Shown one piece after another: positions 25,641 to 36,974 of a stretch of 59,270 nt of DNA. Below the pieces are notes generated by a model that worked only from the letters and a program-made list of their open reading frames with translations, did no database searches and was not told the DNA's origin. This DNA comes from Spongospora subterranea f. sp. subterranea (lineage: Eukaryota > Endomyxa: Phytomyxea > Phytomyxea > Plasmodiophorida), in NCBI GenBank assembly GCA_049724395.1, contig JAUGWO010000077.1, forward strand, positions 1-59,270, in the 5' to 3' direction. The number at the start of each line of letters is the position of its first letter. The stretch's first letter is position 1. Position numbers and translations under genes: made by a program.

Positions 25641-26485
25641 CAGCTTTCGAAGCTGCCTTCCGCATTCTGAAATGCCTTCAGATTGTATTAGATTTTTCTA
25701 ATCAAAACAAGTCCGAATGTCGTGGATCCGCGTAGCAAACGTCGGCCTCTCGTTTCGTTCGACGTTTGTGCACAAAGAAGCTCGTTCCATGAGTACAGCT
25801 CAAACAAGGAAGGCCTCAGGCTGCGACCAATTCCCATGTCAATAAGTTCCTGAAAACTGGCGATCTTTGTGATCAAGCCGAATGCAACTATTGCGGAAAA
25901 AGAATCGCATATTCGAAACATGGTCTGGATCGACATGCAAATAGCTGTTTTGAGGTTAAATCTCACAACTCGCGCGTCCGCTGATTCTTGCTTTGTAATG
26001 GACCTTTAGAATCTGATTATATTTCTGACGATGATGGTGGCCATGTTGTCTCTCGCCGTTGTTTACAAACTTCTAACCGTGTGGTTTATTTATGAACAAC
26101 TGAATCCTCCTCCAATTGTACTCCCTCATGGTGTCACTCAATAACAGACGCAGAAACGGATAACACTAATCACCTTTTGGCTCCTGCTGTGCACCGAATT
26201 GCGACATGTTTCTCGTTCTTCGAAAACAAATATTTCAAGGAATGGATCAAGGATTTACGACCCTGATGTCGCCCTGGGCGTGACGCAATGGGTCGCCTTC
26301 TTGATGACGAATATACTGCAATACAATCTGCTGTGGATCGTGCTATCAAAAGCTTGAGTTGCATTTGCATGACATTGAATGTCGCTACCAATCATGCTGG
26401 AAAACACAACTGTTGAACATGATGGTTTGCCAGAATGTGACGATGATGTTGAGGAAATTTGGACCAGAAACACGTCAAACGAATG
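25641..26485 (+). pseudogene. hAT-family DNA transposon remnant
   Basis: A BED-type zinc finger is visible at about 25836-25950: FLKTGDLCDQAECNYCGK then HGLDRHANSC (C-x2-C ... H-x4-H/C). At about 26180-26400 comes a hAT transposase N-terminal core: HRIATCFSFFENKYFKEWIK, then GRLLDDEYTAIQSAVDRAIK and SLSCICMTLNVATNHAG, matching the family order 'FFE.P.F..fl..LRP', 'sR..l....l...y' and the helix leading to the first catalytic-domain strand. The pieces lie in different frames with stops between, and the catalytic C-terminal half including the dimerisation region is missing. No terminal inverted repeats were identified. An old, dead copy. Confidence 0.6.
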
Positions 26486-26645
26486 AAAAACGTTTCAAAA
26501 TGCGATTTTATTATAAAAATGTATTTTGAAATACGAAATACTACAGCGCGAAACAGTTAAAATGCAATAATATGTAGGATTCATAGTCGCATCAATGGCG
26601 TCGCCGTAAACGGACCGACGACGACGAGTTCTAGTTTTGAACGAT
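26486..26645. other. Short AT-rich spacer
   Basis: Follows the hAT remnant; nothing recognisable. Confidence 0.3.
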
Positions 26646-27633
26646 GTTCGAAAAAGGACGACCGTGGTCGATCCTAAAACTGTTCCACAGATTTAGCCCG
26701 TTGTGTCTGTATATTCTATCGAGGTACAGTATCCCTTAATCTCCCACAAGGCAGTACCGGTGTTCAGCGCGTTGTATTTCACCACCAATTTGCTGTTGGA
26801 CAGTTTTGGGACTGATCACGGTCGTGCGAGATCGAACTCGCCCTCGAGCGGTTTATTGAATGCCCATTAGTCTCATCAACTGCACCCGCGGTGACGACGT
26901 GAAATTACCCATCGTGTTTGATGCGCCACAAGAACTTCATCTCGCTCTATCGTCGGCTCCAGAAGAGGCAGTTCCACATCCGGTTGACCACCTACATGGT
27001 CAATTGCTCTCGAACCGGCAGTCTGTTCCCGGCATTAACATGCCCAGCTCGTCGCGATGCTCGATACCGTTGTCCTCATGATGCGCCCTTCTTTTGCTGC
27101 CGATCAAGACGAGCTCGTGTACCGTTTTGCTATTCTCGGCATCGCGCATAGCCGCCCAAACTTATCAGCCAAATTCATCTTCCGACGTGTTTTGGTTTGC
27201 CATCATCCCCGCGATCTTGATTGCGGTCGCGTCAACAGGCGATGACCACTTCACAATGATCCAAACCTATCTCGTCTAGCTGTTTACCGGGGATCTGGTT
27301 CATCTGTGTCTGGCGTTAGTTCCGATAATGTCTGCGTTGACTGTGCCGCGAATGTTTATGGATCTGGTGAACTTTTTTCGATTCGATTCATCCGACAGGT
27401 ATATTTTTTCGAAAGGGTGGACCGTAATGACAATCGCCGGTTGTGACACCAAAGTCGAAACACCGTCAGAAGATGATATCGGCTGTCGCCATCAAGTCCT
27501 CGCCCTTCACGTCACTGGCGCGCCAGCGGCCGACATTATTGTCGTCCAAACGGCCAACAGATTGAGCTGGGGAATCACAACGGATATTGGTTACGCTTAT
27601 CCGAACAGGGCGATGTTTCAACGAGCTGCTTGA
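26646..27633 (+). CDS. Unresolved gene, possibly globin-like
   Basis: A start at 26646 (MFEKGRPWSILKLFHRF) is followed by a donor GTACAG. Further on, KNFISLYRRLQKRQFHIRL and CSRTGSLFPALT pass by a +1 frame change near 27037 into AQLVAMLDTVVLMMRPSFAA and YRFAILGIAHSRPNLSAKF. The last two blocks have the spacing of globin helices E-F, with an 'LG..H' that would be the proximal-histidine region. The rest (FWFAIIPAILIAVAST, then MSALTVPRMFMDLVNFF and GCRHQVLALHVTGAPAADII to 27633) has no globin likeness and may be another exon set or another gene. Low confidence in both gene structure and family. Confidence 0.28.
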
Positions 27634-27845
27634 AAAATTTCAAGCTCCCTGACAATGCGATGAGGAATATCGGTCTCGATCACCAACACTGTAAAGGGAG
27701 AATCATCAGCTCTATAATCAACTCGACAGGTTTTTAGGTCCACCATTATAGTCCAACAAATCGGGTTTTGAGTTTGTTTCTCTGCAAGGATTGCTAGCGC
27801 CACATCCCGCTCAGAGCATTGTGCAATCAGATTGACGAGATTCAT
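27618..27845 (-). CDS. Small hypothetical ORF behind CIAO2B
   Basis: MNLVNLIAQCSERDVALAIL then WTIMVDLKTCRVDYRADDSP and VLVIETDIPHRIVRELEIF; 75 residues, ATG at 27845, 25 bp after the CIAO2B stop on the same strand. The alternating strand pattern looks protein-like but I recognise nothing. It overlaps the end of the plus-strand ORF that stops at 27633. Confidence 0.35.
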   Translation of the reverse strand: MNLVNLIAQCSERDVALAILAEKQTQNPICWTIMVDLKTCRVDYRADDSPFTVLVIETDIPHRIVRELEIFQAAR

Positions 27846-27870
27846 ATAAATATGGTGATTTCCTGTATGA

Positions 27871-28538
27871 TTATCTATCGATTGGGGCAGAAGGTGTCAG
27901 GCATTTATCGACCACATTCCGCAAATGTGGATTCTCCAAGGCGGCAGCAACGCGCTCCTTGTCGTTCAGCTGTTTGTTGATCGACAATTCCGAGGCATGA
28001 GTTCCAGGCGCGATGTAGACGTCGACCTTGAACCGTCTTGGAAGGCAACGGATGAGTTTCACACGAATGCTGAGGCCGATCAGGGTCGCCATACTGCAAT
28101 GCGGAATCGTCGGCGTGAAATCGACGCGGGCGCGTCCTTTGGCGTCGTCAACGATAATGTCGCCACGACGGGCAACGTTCAGTTGCTCCAACGTCAATGG
28201 GTGTTCGGGATCGTTTATATCGCGAATTAGCTGAATAAGTGATACCAAGTTAGAAGAGCTTTGAACTATTTAGAATGATGGTGAACTAGGTGGGGTATTG
28301 CCGAATAAGAATATCAGAAAAAAAAAACGCCAATCCAGTTGCAAATAGAGCATGTTCCTTGAGAAAATTAACGACAATCGAATATGAAGTAATAATAGTG
28401 AGATATCAATAGTACATCGAATATTTCCTCAGAATCAATCTCATCGCAATTCTCCTCAACGAACGCAATGTCGTCAAAGGACAGATCTTTACGGCGATAC
28501 CCATCGTCGAATATGATCGGGTTAGCGTTCAACGACAT
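27871..28538 (-). CDS. CIAO2B: CIAO2B/MIP18 family, cytosolic iron-sulfur assembly
   Basis: CIAO2B (FAM96B, MIP18) is part of the CIA targeting complex that places iron-sulfur clusters on cytosolic and nuclear proteins. Exon 1, 28416-28538, codes [19 protein letters not shown] through [10 protein letters not shown]. Exon 2, 27871-28230, begins [19 protein letters not shown] and includes [18 protein letters not shown] (with the conserved reactive Cys of the family), [20 protein letters not shown] and [14 protein letters not shown]. The donor is GTACTA and the acceptor TTATTCAG; both exons are in phase 0. Length 160 residues, normal for the family. The start at 28538 matches the family's 'ANP' N-terminus. 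Divergent with CLP1. Confidence 0.95.
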
Positions 28539-29101
28539 GGCCGTTCAGATTCCAATCAACCCGAGGTGGTGGGATCTGACGGACCCCGTCACGGACTCCC
28601 CGATTGTTGTCAACACCGACCTGTCACACTCACAGCAGCCCGTTACAAACCGCCCAATAGCCGAGCTGGAGACATGAGCGCTCGATTCGTTTTTATCAGC
28701 GCGAGTAAATGGGGCTGGATCGAATCATTGTCTTTCCCATAAACTCCCAGTTTACAACTTAATATAAAAACCAATCTTCGGCGGTTTTCACCTGTTTTTA
28801 CTTAATGAGAAAGAAGCCCTGTTCGTGTTACGGCACAGAAAAAGGCCGATCGATGAAATTTGTTGTGCAGTGTGTAACATCATCGTAACGTTATACGGCA
28901 CCTGGAAATACAGTTCCCGCGTACTGTGTAGTCAGTCGTGGCGGTCGTAACCAAACGTCCCCAATAACTGTGTTGTAGTGTAACGGTATTGTGAGTGGGA
29001 TCACGTCACTGTCATGACTGTGCTGCTGTTCGTTTCACACACCCGCTACGGTGTGCGCAGCCAAAGTACGACTGGCGAGGTCGAAGACGGGCCCGACAGC
29101 T
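28539..29101. promoter_or_regulatory. Shared upstream region of CIAO2B and CLP1
   Basis: 563 bp between two divergent starts, so probably a bidirectional promoter. It includes TGTAACGGTATTGTGAGTGG at 28979-28998, 100 bp before the CLP1 ATG, and a second TACGGC/GTAACG-rich stretch near 28880-28900. A 46-codon plus ORF (28530-28677) overlaps the CIAO2B start and is probably chance. Confidence 0.4.
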
Positions 29102-30748
29102 ATGGGCGATGAGGATCCGGGAGTGTCGGCCGACCATACGGTGAGGTCGTTCGATCTAGGCCCTGGTTCGGAACTGAGAATCGAGGCTGCCGCCGACGGG
29201 TTCGCCTATTTCAAGCTGATCTCGGGCACCGCTGAGCTGTTCGGTACCGAGCTGACCGTTGACCGCCAGCACTCGATCACCGACGTCAGTGTTGGCGTTT
29301 ATTCATGGCATGGCGCTAAGATCGATGTCTGGGGCCATACACAGGTTCGAAAATACGACATAAATTCTCAATTTGCCAAATCATTGCGTCCATTGCGTCA
29401 AATATTTTTCCAGTTTCTTCCTCTTCGCGACTATTGAGTTTTGGTCCGAATTTCATCTCCTAATTCCAGCCATTTAAGGGCGTATTGCCAGCTGTATTCG
29501 TGTACAGCAATTTTGGATGTGTTTGTGTTCTCGTTTCTTGTTCTCCTTGGAACTCTCTTTTCTTTTGACCAGTGTGCTGGCGTTGTCATCTTTATATCTT
29601 AGTCTTGTTATTCTCATCATTGCCGTTTTCTAGAGTTTGGTGTCCTAACACTGCGAAATTTTTTCGCTAAACAGGTTATGCGTTATGAATAGGTTGTTTA
29701 CATGACTAAAGAGACGCCGATGACGGAATATGTGAACCTGCATGCCCAGATTGAGCTGGAACGAGAGGCGCGACGTGGTGCTGGGCCCAGGGTTATGGTC
29801 TGTGGCGGGTCCGATTCCGGCAAAAGCACATTGTCGCGTATTCTGCTCTCGTATGCCGTTCGTGCCGGGCGCCAGCCCGTGTTCGTCGATCTCGATGTTG
29901 GTCATAACGATATTGGCGTTCCAGGAACATTGGCCGCCTCCTCGGTTCTCCACCCTTTCGATATCGATTTCGGCCTGCGCGCGCGCGTTCCATTAGTCAT
30001 GTTCTATGGGCATTTATCGCCAGCTGAGAACACTGATCACTATCTGGCCTGTGTTTCGCAGCTGTCCGCTGCCGTCCAACGTCGTCTGAGCTGTCACGAG
30101 CAAGAGCGTGAAGCTGGCCTCATCGTGAACACATGCGGTTGGGTTGATGGCGCTGGATACTCATTACTGCTGTCGGTTGTGGCTGCCATGGAAATCACAC
30201 ATCTGGTCGTAATCGGTCAGGATCGTCTCCATGCCCAGCTTCAGCAGGAATCGGCCTTGTCCAACGTTATCGTGTCGAAAGTCGCCAAATCCGGTGGCGT
30301 CGTTCAGCGCGGTGTTGCTCTTCGCCGTCGTCATATGCAGCTTCGATTCAAGCAGTATTTCTATGGTCCAGCGACTGATTTATGCCCCCATATCACGTTT
30401 TTGAGGTTTAACGAGGTCGGTATATTTCAAGTGGGAGGTTTGGCACAGGCGCCATCGACAATGTTGCCGATCGGTGGCGAACGGCATCTCGAATCGAACC
30501 AAGTCGTTCCGGTTGTTCCCACGTCGGATTTCGTTCATTCGGTGCTGGCCGTGTCGCAGGCGACGTGCCCGGAGGAGCTGTTGAAGGCGCCCATTGCCGG
30601 TCTGGTGTTCGTGACCGCCATCGATACGATCAAGCACACGATGTCGCTATTGGCCCCATGCTCTGGCCCTCTCCCTGCCAATTGTCTCCTATTCGGTTCC
30701 CTTAAATGGAGCGAAGGCACTGCATTTTCTGTGGCCAAAAAAGTTTAA
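29102..30748 (+). CDS. CLP1: CLP1, polynucleotide 5'-hydroxyl kinase and 3'-processing factor
   Basis: CLP1 phosphorylates RNA 5'-OH ends and works in pre-mRNA cleavage factor II and with the tRNA splicing endonuclease. Exon 1, 29102-29344, starts MGDEDPGVSADHTVRSFDLG and holds the N-terminal beta domain (TAELFGTELTVDRQ, VYSWHGAKIDVWGHTQ). Exon 2, 29693-30748, begins VVYMTKETPMTEYVNLH, then the P-loop VCGGSDSGKSTLSRILLSYA, the Walker-B-like FVDLDVGHNDIGVPG, NTCGWVDGAGYSLLL, KSGGVVQRG and a C-terminal domain ending SEGTAFSVAKKV. Both exons are in phase; total 432 residues, close to the human length. The acceptor is the second of two (GAATAG, not AAACAG 16 bp before), chosen because only it removes a stop and matches the family. 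Tail-to-tail with RSP3. Confidence 0.96.
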
Positions 30749-31031
30749 TTTATTGATTTAAAATATTTTTTAATACTCGTTCGCGTCAAATTCAGCTCGA
30801 TTTCCGCGTTGGCAACGAATTTCTACGCTTTTCGTCAGTTATCGGTAGCCGAAATCGCATTGTGTGAACTGGTGAGGTACTCATAGAAGCTCCAGTTCGT
30901 TTGATACCGTTGTGATTTTCAGAAATATTGGAATATTGGGGATACCGTATGTAATAATTCAGCTAACAATTATGGTGAAGCGGTGCGGGTTTTCTACCCT
31001 CGAAATCTCGTGTCGTTGATCGTTTTTATTC
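30749..31031. other. Convergent 3' region of CLP1 and RSP3
   Basis: 283 bp between two stops. AT-rich directly after the CLP1 stop; no gene seen. Confidence 0.5.
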
Positions 31032-32381
31032 TTATTCCTCTGGAAGTTGGGACTTCTCTTCATCGGGAGTGGCTGCAACTATGGGTTCTTGCGCTTTTGA
31101 TTCGAACTCCTTGAGGCGACGCTCGTGTTCTTGCAAGTAATAGACCTTGCGAGCATCGGCGATGGCGGTGTCGTCTTTAATTTGGTGATATACGGCGTCA
31201 TTGACTACGTCACGTATGGTCGCGATGCTATTCGCTTCCTCAGCAATCCTTGCCGATGTTGCCGAGGCAATCCACGGTATAAACTGATTCTCGACCTCCT
31301 GAACGACCGGATCACCGAAATGCCCTTTGGTCTTTAGCTGACTCAGGACGTTTGCCTGAAGACCTATCGAGATATCGCAATCATTGACCGGCAATATTGA
31401 CCGTCAAAGAAACCGAAAACGGGGGAACAAATGTCAGAAAATGTAACGTTCGATGGCGGTAACAACAGATGACGTTCGTATCGGTAAAAGGTGGTATCAC
31501 GTCCATTCCGGGAATCGGGACGCGCTTTTACACTGTCGATGTGCGGATAGTTAGTCGACTACATTCTTTGATCTAAATGTTGATGAGGTGTTCTGAGAAT
31601 GTTTCATGGAATGGGCGGTCCAATCACCGATGGCGTCAATGCCAAGCAGCTGGTCGATCATTATGCGTATATCGATTCGAAACTGGGCAAAAACAAAATG
31701 GTGCCGTGATGTTATCAACCCGTACCTTCCAGGCAGTTCTTGGCTGCTGTCCTCGCTGCCAGTTTTGTCGATAAGACACTTTCATTGCGAACACGCTCTT
31801 TTTCTTGCACTTTTCTTCTCTGTTTCTCTTCGAACAGGCGAGTCTCGCGCGCCTCAATTCGTTGCGTCTCGGCCAGTTCGACATTCCTAATCTGTTCGAA
31901 TTGGTCGCGCCTGACTTTCAGCTCGTGCAATTCGTTCTCGTCGATCACCTCCATGATGGACTGATCGATTACCTTTCCGACAAGCACCTCAAGGATCGGT
32001 TCGACTTCGATTCCGAAATCGAACAGATCGCCGGGGCATTATCTGGGTCCCTTTGGATTCCCCGGAAGGAACGGGAACGAATCGAGGAGATTCCGGACGA
32101 TCCAGGAAGGTGTCGGTCTGTATGTCCTGCTCCTTTGCATCGGGATGGTAGTCCAATATCTCAAGATACGTCGCCGTTTGGACCTGGCTGTGTTGACGAC
32201 CCAGAACGGGTTCCGGAGTGTTGGACATTCCCGGCTGACTACCTTCAGGATGTTCGCCCAGTGAACGGTTCCGTTGATGCCGATTCCTATGTCTGTTCGG
32301 CGACGATGTTTTTGTCGGTTGAAGCGGTTCAGCGGCTCTTCGAGGATAATTACTTCCACGACACACTCTTCGATTGAACAT
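31032..32381 (-). CDS. RSPH3: Radial spoke protein 3
   Basis: RSP3 forms the dimeric stalk that anchors radial spokes to axonemal doublets. Exon 1, 31726-32381, begins MFNRRVCRGSNYP like the family, then TPEPVLGRQHSQVQTATYLE and DIQTDTFLDRPESPRFVPV (TQT-like dynein light chain sites), FDFGIEVEPILEVLVGKVID, the signature MEVIDENELHELKVRRDQFE, and a coiled coil. Exon 2, 31032-31363, holds LSQLKTKGHFGDPVVQEVEN and FIPWIASATSA with a Pro/Glu-rich tail. The intron is 362 nt with a GTACGG donor, and phases agree. One base in the G4 run at 32033-32036 (CCCC on the coding strand) must be dropped to join the 'TQI' and 'GDLFDF' parts; the result is 328 residues. Shorter than the Chlamydomonas protein (about 516) because the C-terminal extension is reduced. 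Confidence 0.93.
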
Positions 32382-32454
32382 GATATTTTGGGGTATTTTC
32401 CTGCAGAAATAACACGATTCTCAGGGGGACAGATATGTACTGTTCAATGCCAAT

Positions 32455-33137
32455 TTACAAATCATCGTCAGGACGAACGATTGTCACCGACTTCTCAATG
32501 GGATTCAGCATATCTGGACTGCGTAGCGCCATGTTCTCTCGGCACCTGTCTCCCCTATCTGTGTTGCAGAGTGTCGATATCGCCAAGAGCCCGCGCGAGA
32601 GCGAGAACGGGTCGAGTATCTTGTACCCGAAATATCCATCTGGTTTAAGGGAATCACAGATTGATTTCCCAATAAAAGTCATTCAGTTCGTGGTGTCCGT
32701 GACTCTCGTTTTCAATCAGAGCTAATGAAGATTAAGATAGACAGCTGGCGCGGCGTCGCGCTTTGGAAGTGGAAAGTGTCGGAAGATTGCTGCACGATCT
32801 GCTGCCAGCCGTTTGATGGCTGCTGCCCTTCTTGCCAAAGCCCAGGTAAATATGGGGCCGGCCCCGTTGTGATCGGTTGGCGGTTGATTGGAGGAGCTTT
32901 ATAGGTGATGATTGTCCACCTGTTTGGGGTGAATGCAATCACCCATTTCATATTCACTGTATTCTTGTAAAGTGCTCCACCGTCTGATTCTGTCCAGACC
33001 GTGCTGATCGATCATATTCCCGCCAATACAGAAATGGCTAAAGGAGCAAACGTCAAGGCAACAGTGCCCAATGTGCCGACGAGATTGGCAATACAAAGGA
33101 GAAGACGGTTCCACAGCACCTGTTGGCGCTTCCTCAT
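32455..33137 (-). CDS. Small membrane protein, unrecognised
   Basis: The start MRKRQQVLWNRLLLC at 33137 leads into a hydrophobic segment (IANLVGTLGTVALTFAPLAI) that should cross the membrane. After a probable intron ending ATCAG near 33004 come TVWTESDGGALYKNTVNM and PPINRQPITTGPAPYLPGLW. A later part (SICDSLKPDGYFGYKILDPF, then ENMALRSPDMLNPIEKSV) stops at 32455; the join near 32680-32740 is not resolved. Head-to-tail with RSP3, 73 bp apart. One-pass or two-pass membrane protein; no family named. Confidence 0.4.
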
Positions 33138-33169
33138 AGCGTTTCAATCGCCCTTGGCAATGGCTCTTC

Positions 33170-34265
33170 ACTCATCTCGCTTGCACTACTCCAAAATAAA
33201 TGTGTCGAGATTCGTTATTTATCCACAGTCGCTGTGTCAATACTTTCCCATAGATCTGCTGAAGAATATCAAACTGAAGAGGATTATGGGGAGTTCTGGT
33301 TTTTCTTCTGCGTTGAAACAGATATCAGACGTCTCAGTTTGCGTAGCGGACTTACTTGTTTTGCCATCCTCATTTCGTCATGGCGCAATGCTTTGATTGG
33401 GCTCCGCTTCAATCTTCTGTCAAAACCATACTCACTCCATATCTGAAAAGGCGCAGAATAGGATCAGGCCGCTGTGCCTGGCTTTGCCGGCGATTTTCCT
33501 ATGATTTATACCTTGTCGTTTGCCGGTATCGCCCTTGTTTTCTTCTTGACACTTTTGTCGCCGAGATTTCAGATCTCTCACGAATCCTTGGTCATCTCAA
33601 AATGGTGTGATGTAGTTTTGCACATGCTGCTAGAATTGGTTTTGATGTTTAGAACTCAATCTATATTTCAGGAAATATCGGAACTGAGTGATCTATTATT
33701 GATCGTTGTGGACGATGACGCCATCTTCATCGCTCATCAGGCGGAAACTTTGCGCTTCTTAACTTCGCCGACATGGCTAACACGAATTTTATTCATCAAC
33801 GTTGATCAATCGTTATCCACTCCCAGCGTCGGTTCGCCTCAATTATGAAATGAACTGTCCTGACCGTACTGACAGGTTTGTTCCGATATCGAGAAGCGGT
33901 CAATTTTCGAGGCATTGGAACCATTTCGTCAGCATCTAATGGCAGAAATTGGACGGCGGTCTCATGCCATTGTTGTCAAAATCAAAGCTCCTGGCAATGT
34001 TAATCTATCTTTGATCGCTGGGGTAATTTTGGATTATCCTGTTTGCTACGTATCCATGGCGTCAATCTTGTCTTCTTCAGCAGATCACAAATCGAGTATG
34101 TATCGACTCTACCCTTCTCGTTGGTCCATTGATTGCTGTTCAGCTTCTTCTCCGGCGTCTGTGGTTAATGTAAATCTTCAGGTTATTGAAGCATTTGTGG
34201 AAGATTTCTTTCCGAACATGGTCGCGTTCAGTTTCTCACATGCCCTGAAGTATTTTCATATTTGA
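33170..34265 (+). CDS. C1orf74-like (UPF0739) protein, tentative
   Basis: Coding-like blocks in order: SAEEYQTEEDYGEFWFFF (near 33255), an exon at 33672-33845 with EISELSDLLLIVVDDDAIFI and TWLTRILFINVDQSLSTPSV, and a last exon near 33880-34265 with ALEPFRQHLMAEIGRRSH, NVNLSLIAGVILDYPVCYV and VNLQVIEAFVEDFFPNMVAF. The 'G.xLDYPV.Y' string and its spacing to the preceding VDV-like strand resemble the UPF0739/C1orf74 family, whose function is unknown. The start is not found: the open 5' frame has no ATG and overlaps the opposite-strand membrane protein, so a first exon is missing. Frame joins near 33450-33660 are uncertain. Confidence 0.35.
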
Positions 34266-35004
34266 TACCGTCACCTTACTGCATCACATTTGGCACCCGG
34301 AGTCATATCAAATTTGGTTTTACAATTTCCCTCTGACGGTTAACATGAAAATGTACCGATTTCCGCCTGACGCGCCCGCAATAAGTGAAGAGTATCTAGG
34401 CCGACTGATCAGTTGATTTGCCTCCACCTGGGAGAGTCGTCATCCCGGTTTTGTTTGCGAGGGATGTTTTCTTGTGCTAACAAATGTGGAAGATCCATCA
34501 TAACAAATTCAAATTCAAAGCTGAATTGGCAATTTCATTACTTTGTTCTGTTCGCTACGCGGCCATCTGAAAACTGCCATTTTCGTTCATCGGTGTTGTT
34601 GACCTGACCAGTTTTTCTATTCTGTCTATGATAAAGATTAAAGCTAACTAAACAGATGTACCACTTTGACTACCGTGAAATCCTGTCTTTACGATTACCT
34701 GATGTAAATCAGTTAAAATTGGTATCTACAAAGCATCTTGTAATCAACCCATTTCAGTATTTAGCGATACTTAATCGTCTACCTTCGACAGTTCTGTGTC
34801 AAGTGCTAGATCTTGTTTTAGTTCTGGATTAAGAATATACGGGCTAACGCTTGCCCATGGCACTACTTGGCTCATAGGGATCAGCTCCTGAGACCCACAC
34901 TCTCAACGTGCTCGTGTATCAACCAAACCCAATAATCAAAAAACAGTACGGCGTTATCCAACTTGATAAATTAGCGCCTCAGATTCACGAAAACGTAAAT
35001 GTAA
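34266..35004. other. No supported gene
   Basis: About 740 bp with only short, uncharacteristic frames on both strands. Confidence 0.4.
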
Positions 35005-36974
35005 TCATATTGGTTTCTTTACCCGGACCGTCGAAAAGTGGACGCCATGAACTGAACCTGTTACGCTAGCAGCTGCAAACACAAATCGGGTGCGAGTCAT
35101 GAGCTTCGAGTTCATCAATGGACACTCTGCCCCGGAATACTCCAAGATTATACATAACGAATTTCGCCAGAGATATCTCAACAAATTTTTGAACAAATCT
35201 GTCGGATTACTTGACCACGCGATAAACGTCTTGTAACAATTAAGCAATGACGATTTAAACCTGTTCGTTATTTTACCTTGCCGATTATTTTGGTCTCACA
35301 GAGATCATCTGCAGCGACTAGATATAATGCTCGGAACGGCGTCACCGAAATGTTGACATTACTATTTCTGACCCGCCAGTCGTTTATCGGGATATACGTT
35401 GATCCGATTGACAGTGCAGGAATAGCCAAATCTGGGGCTATCTTCTCCATCGAGAACCCATGGCAGCGGCATGCCTGAAAATGTCCAACTGTCACTGATG
35501 ACTGATCTGGGTCACAAGTGAAAACAATAATACCTGGACTGCATGTGGAAAATATAAGGTTTCAAGGAACGGCTGAGATGTGAGTGTCAAAATCAGACCC
35601 CCTTCCTTGCGTAGGTTTGAAGACAAATGCGACAAATCGATCACGATTTCTGTTGTTGAAGATAAAACACCTCGCATTTTACGAAATTCTGTTGCCAGCA
35701 CTCCGGAATCTGTAGTTTGACTGAGCTCATTGTGAATCAACATATGTTGGCATTGCACCATTTGGTAGTTGCACTGTATGGAACGTCTCAGTGTTTTTCG
35801 GTAGGGTTGAGGGCAGTTTGGTTTCCTGACTTGACCAACTTTCTGAACTGTTCCGATCAAGCTTGACAGAGAGCAGCTTGACAGGTACAATGTCTTCCAT
35901 TAGCGATGAGAAGTCCTATCACTCGAACTATATAAGTGCGAGCTGGAACAAACGGACGCAAAACGTAGACAAGAAATGATGTGGTTCGGAAAAGAGACAC
36001 AAATCAAAGACCGAAGGCTTGTGCTGAAAACATAGCATATGAACTGTTTTTGCAAACCTGAGGACAATTGGGCAAATCGACAAGGGCTGAAAGAAAATAG
36101 ATGTGTGATAACCCTTTTTGTTTCGCCAAGCACGATAGAGATGCTGCATCTGAGCAAAAAAGAAATTCAATTTATAAACGCGCGTTAACTAATCACGAAT
36201 GTAATCGCAAACCCCGACGGTTGTGATTACAGGATCTTACAACTTGGGGTAGGATCTCGTGCAAACACAGGAGTTCCAACAAGCACGCTGTCAAACCTGT
36301 CATCTATCCAATCTATGGCTTCGTATGCCTGGTGCAGATCATATGGCGGCGCCAATATTACCTCGCAATCGCTCGGATGCGCTCGACACACCACTATGAC
36401 GACTTCCTTCAAAAAAATTAGTACGTGGCTCCAACGTTTGTCGCAACGGAACCGAGTCAAAATGAACCTTGGCAAATTGCCAGACCGTATCGTCGGGGAA
36501 AAGCAGAAACAACTCCGAATAAAAAAGTACTGTAGAACCTCAGAATCGTTGGAAGTGCCACCACACTGATGGTTGCACAAACACCTGAGTTCATGGCGGA
36601 CGTCACGTAAGTATGATTGAAATTGGTCACGAGTTCGAGGATCGCCTTGGTCAGGCAGCAGTTGTAATCTGATATCGATGACAATGGCGATCGTCATATG
36701 TCCAAATCAGACCTACTACAGGTTTGCCAATGTCAATAGAGTACTGTACTCGCAATAGAGCTGTTGAAGGTATCAAGTAACAGCATAACATCACTGCGCA
36801 CCGTATCGCGTCTCGGAAATGTTCAGGCTGAAGGGGCGTCAAGTGACTGTCATCGTACAATGTAACATACGCACTGGTAACTACACAGTCGATACGTGAC
36901 AGGTAACACAGCACCAGACCGTGCGATAGCCCGTTCCACTGCGATGCCCCGTTTGGGTGGCGTGAAAGGTGCAC
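35005..36974 (-). CDS. Unresolved minus-strand gene
   Basis: Successive open blocks on the minus strand: HPNGASQWNGLSHGLVLCYL (36900-36970), DAIRCAVMLCCYLIPSTALL (about 36760-36830), YNCCLTKAILELVTNFNHTY (about 36600-36660, entered after a GTAGGT...ATCAG intron), WSHVLIFLKEVVIVVCRAHP, EFRKMRGVLSSTTEIVIDL with GGLILTLTSQPFLETLYF (35570-35700), and LAIPALSIGSTYIPINDWRV then FRALYLVAADDLCETKII (35280-35450). 'Strand-ILELV' and 'EVVIVVCRAHPSDCEVILAP' are reminiscent of a Rossmann-type methyltransferase, but no SAM motif can be pointed to. Exons cannot be chained with confidence; more than one gene is possible. Confidence 0.3.

Noticed and set aside
28468-28677. Plus-strand ORF over the CIAO2B start ([14 protein letters not shown])
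   Set aside because: It lies antisense to the well-supported CIAO2B first exon and has no family likeness.
29693-29701. Using the first acceptor AAACAG (29674) for CLP1 exon 2
   Set aside because: It would keep an in-frame TAG from TATGAATAG; the next AG restores the family sequence exactly.
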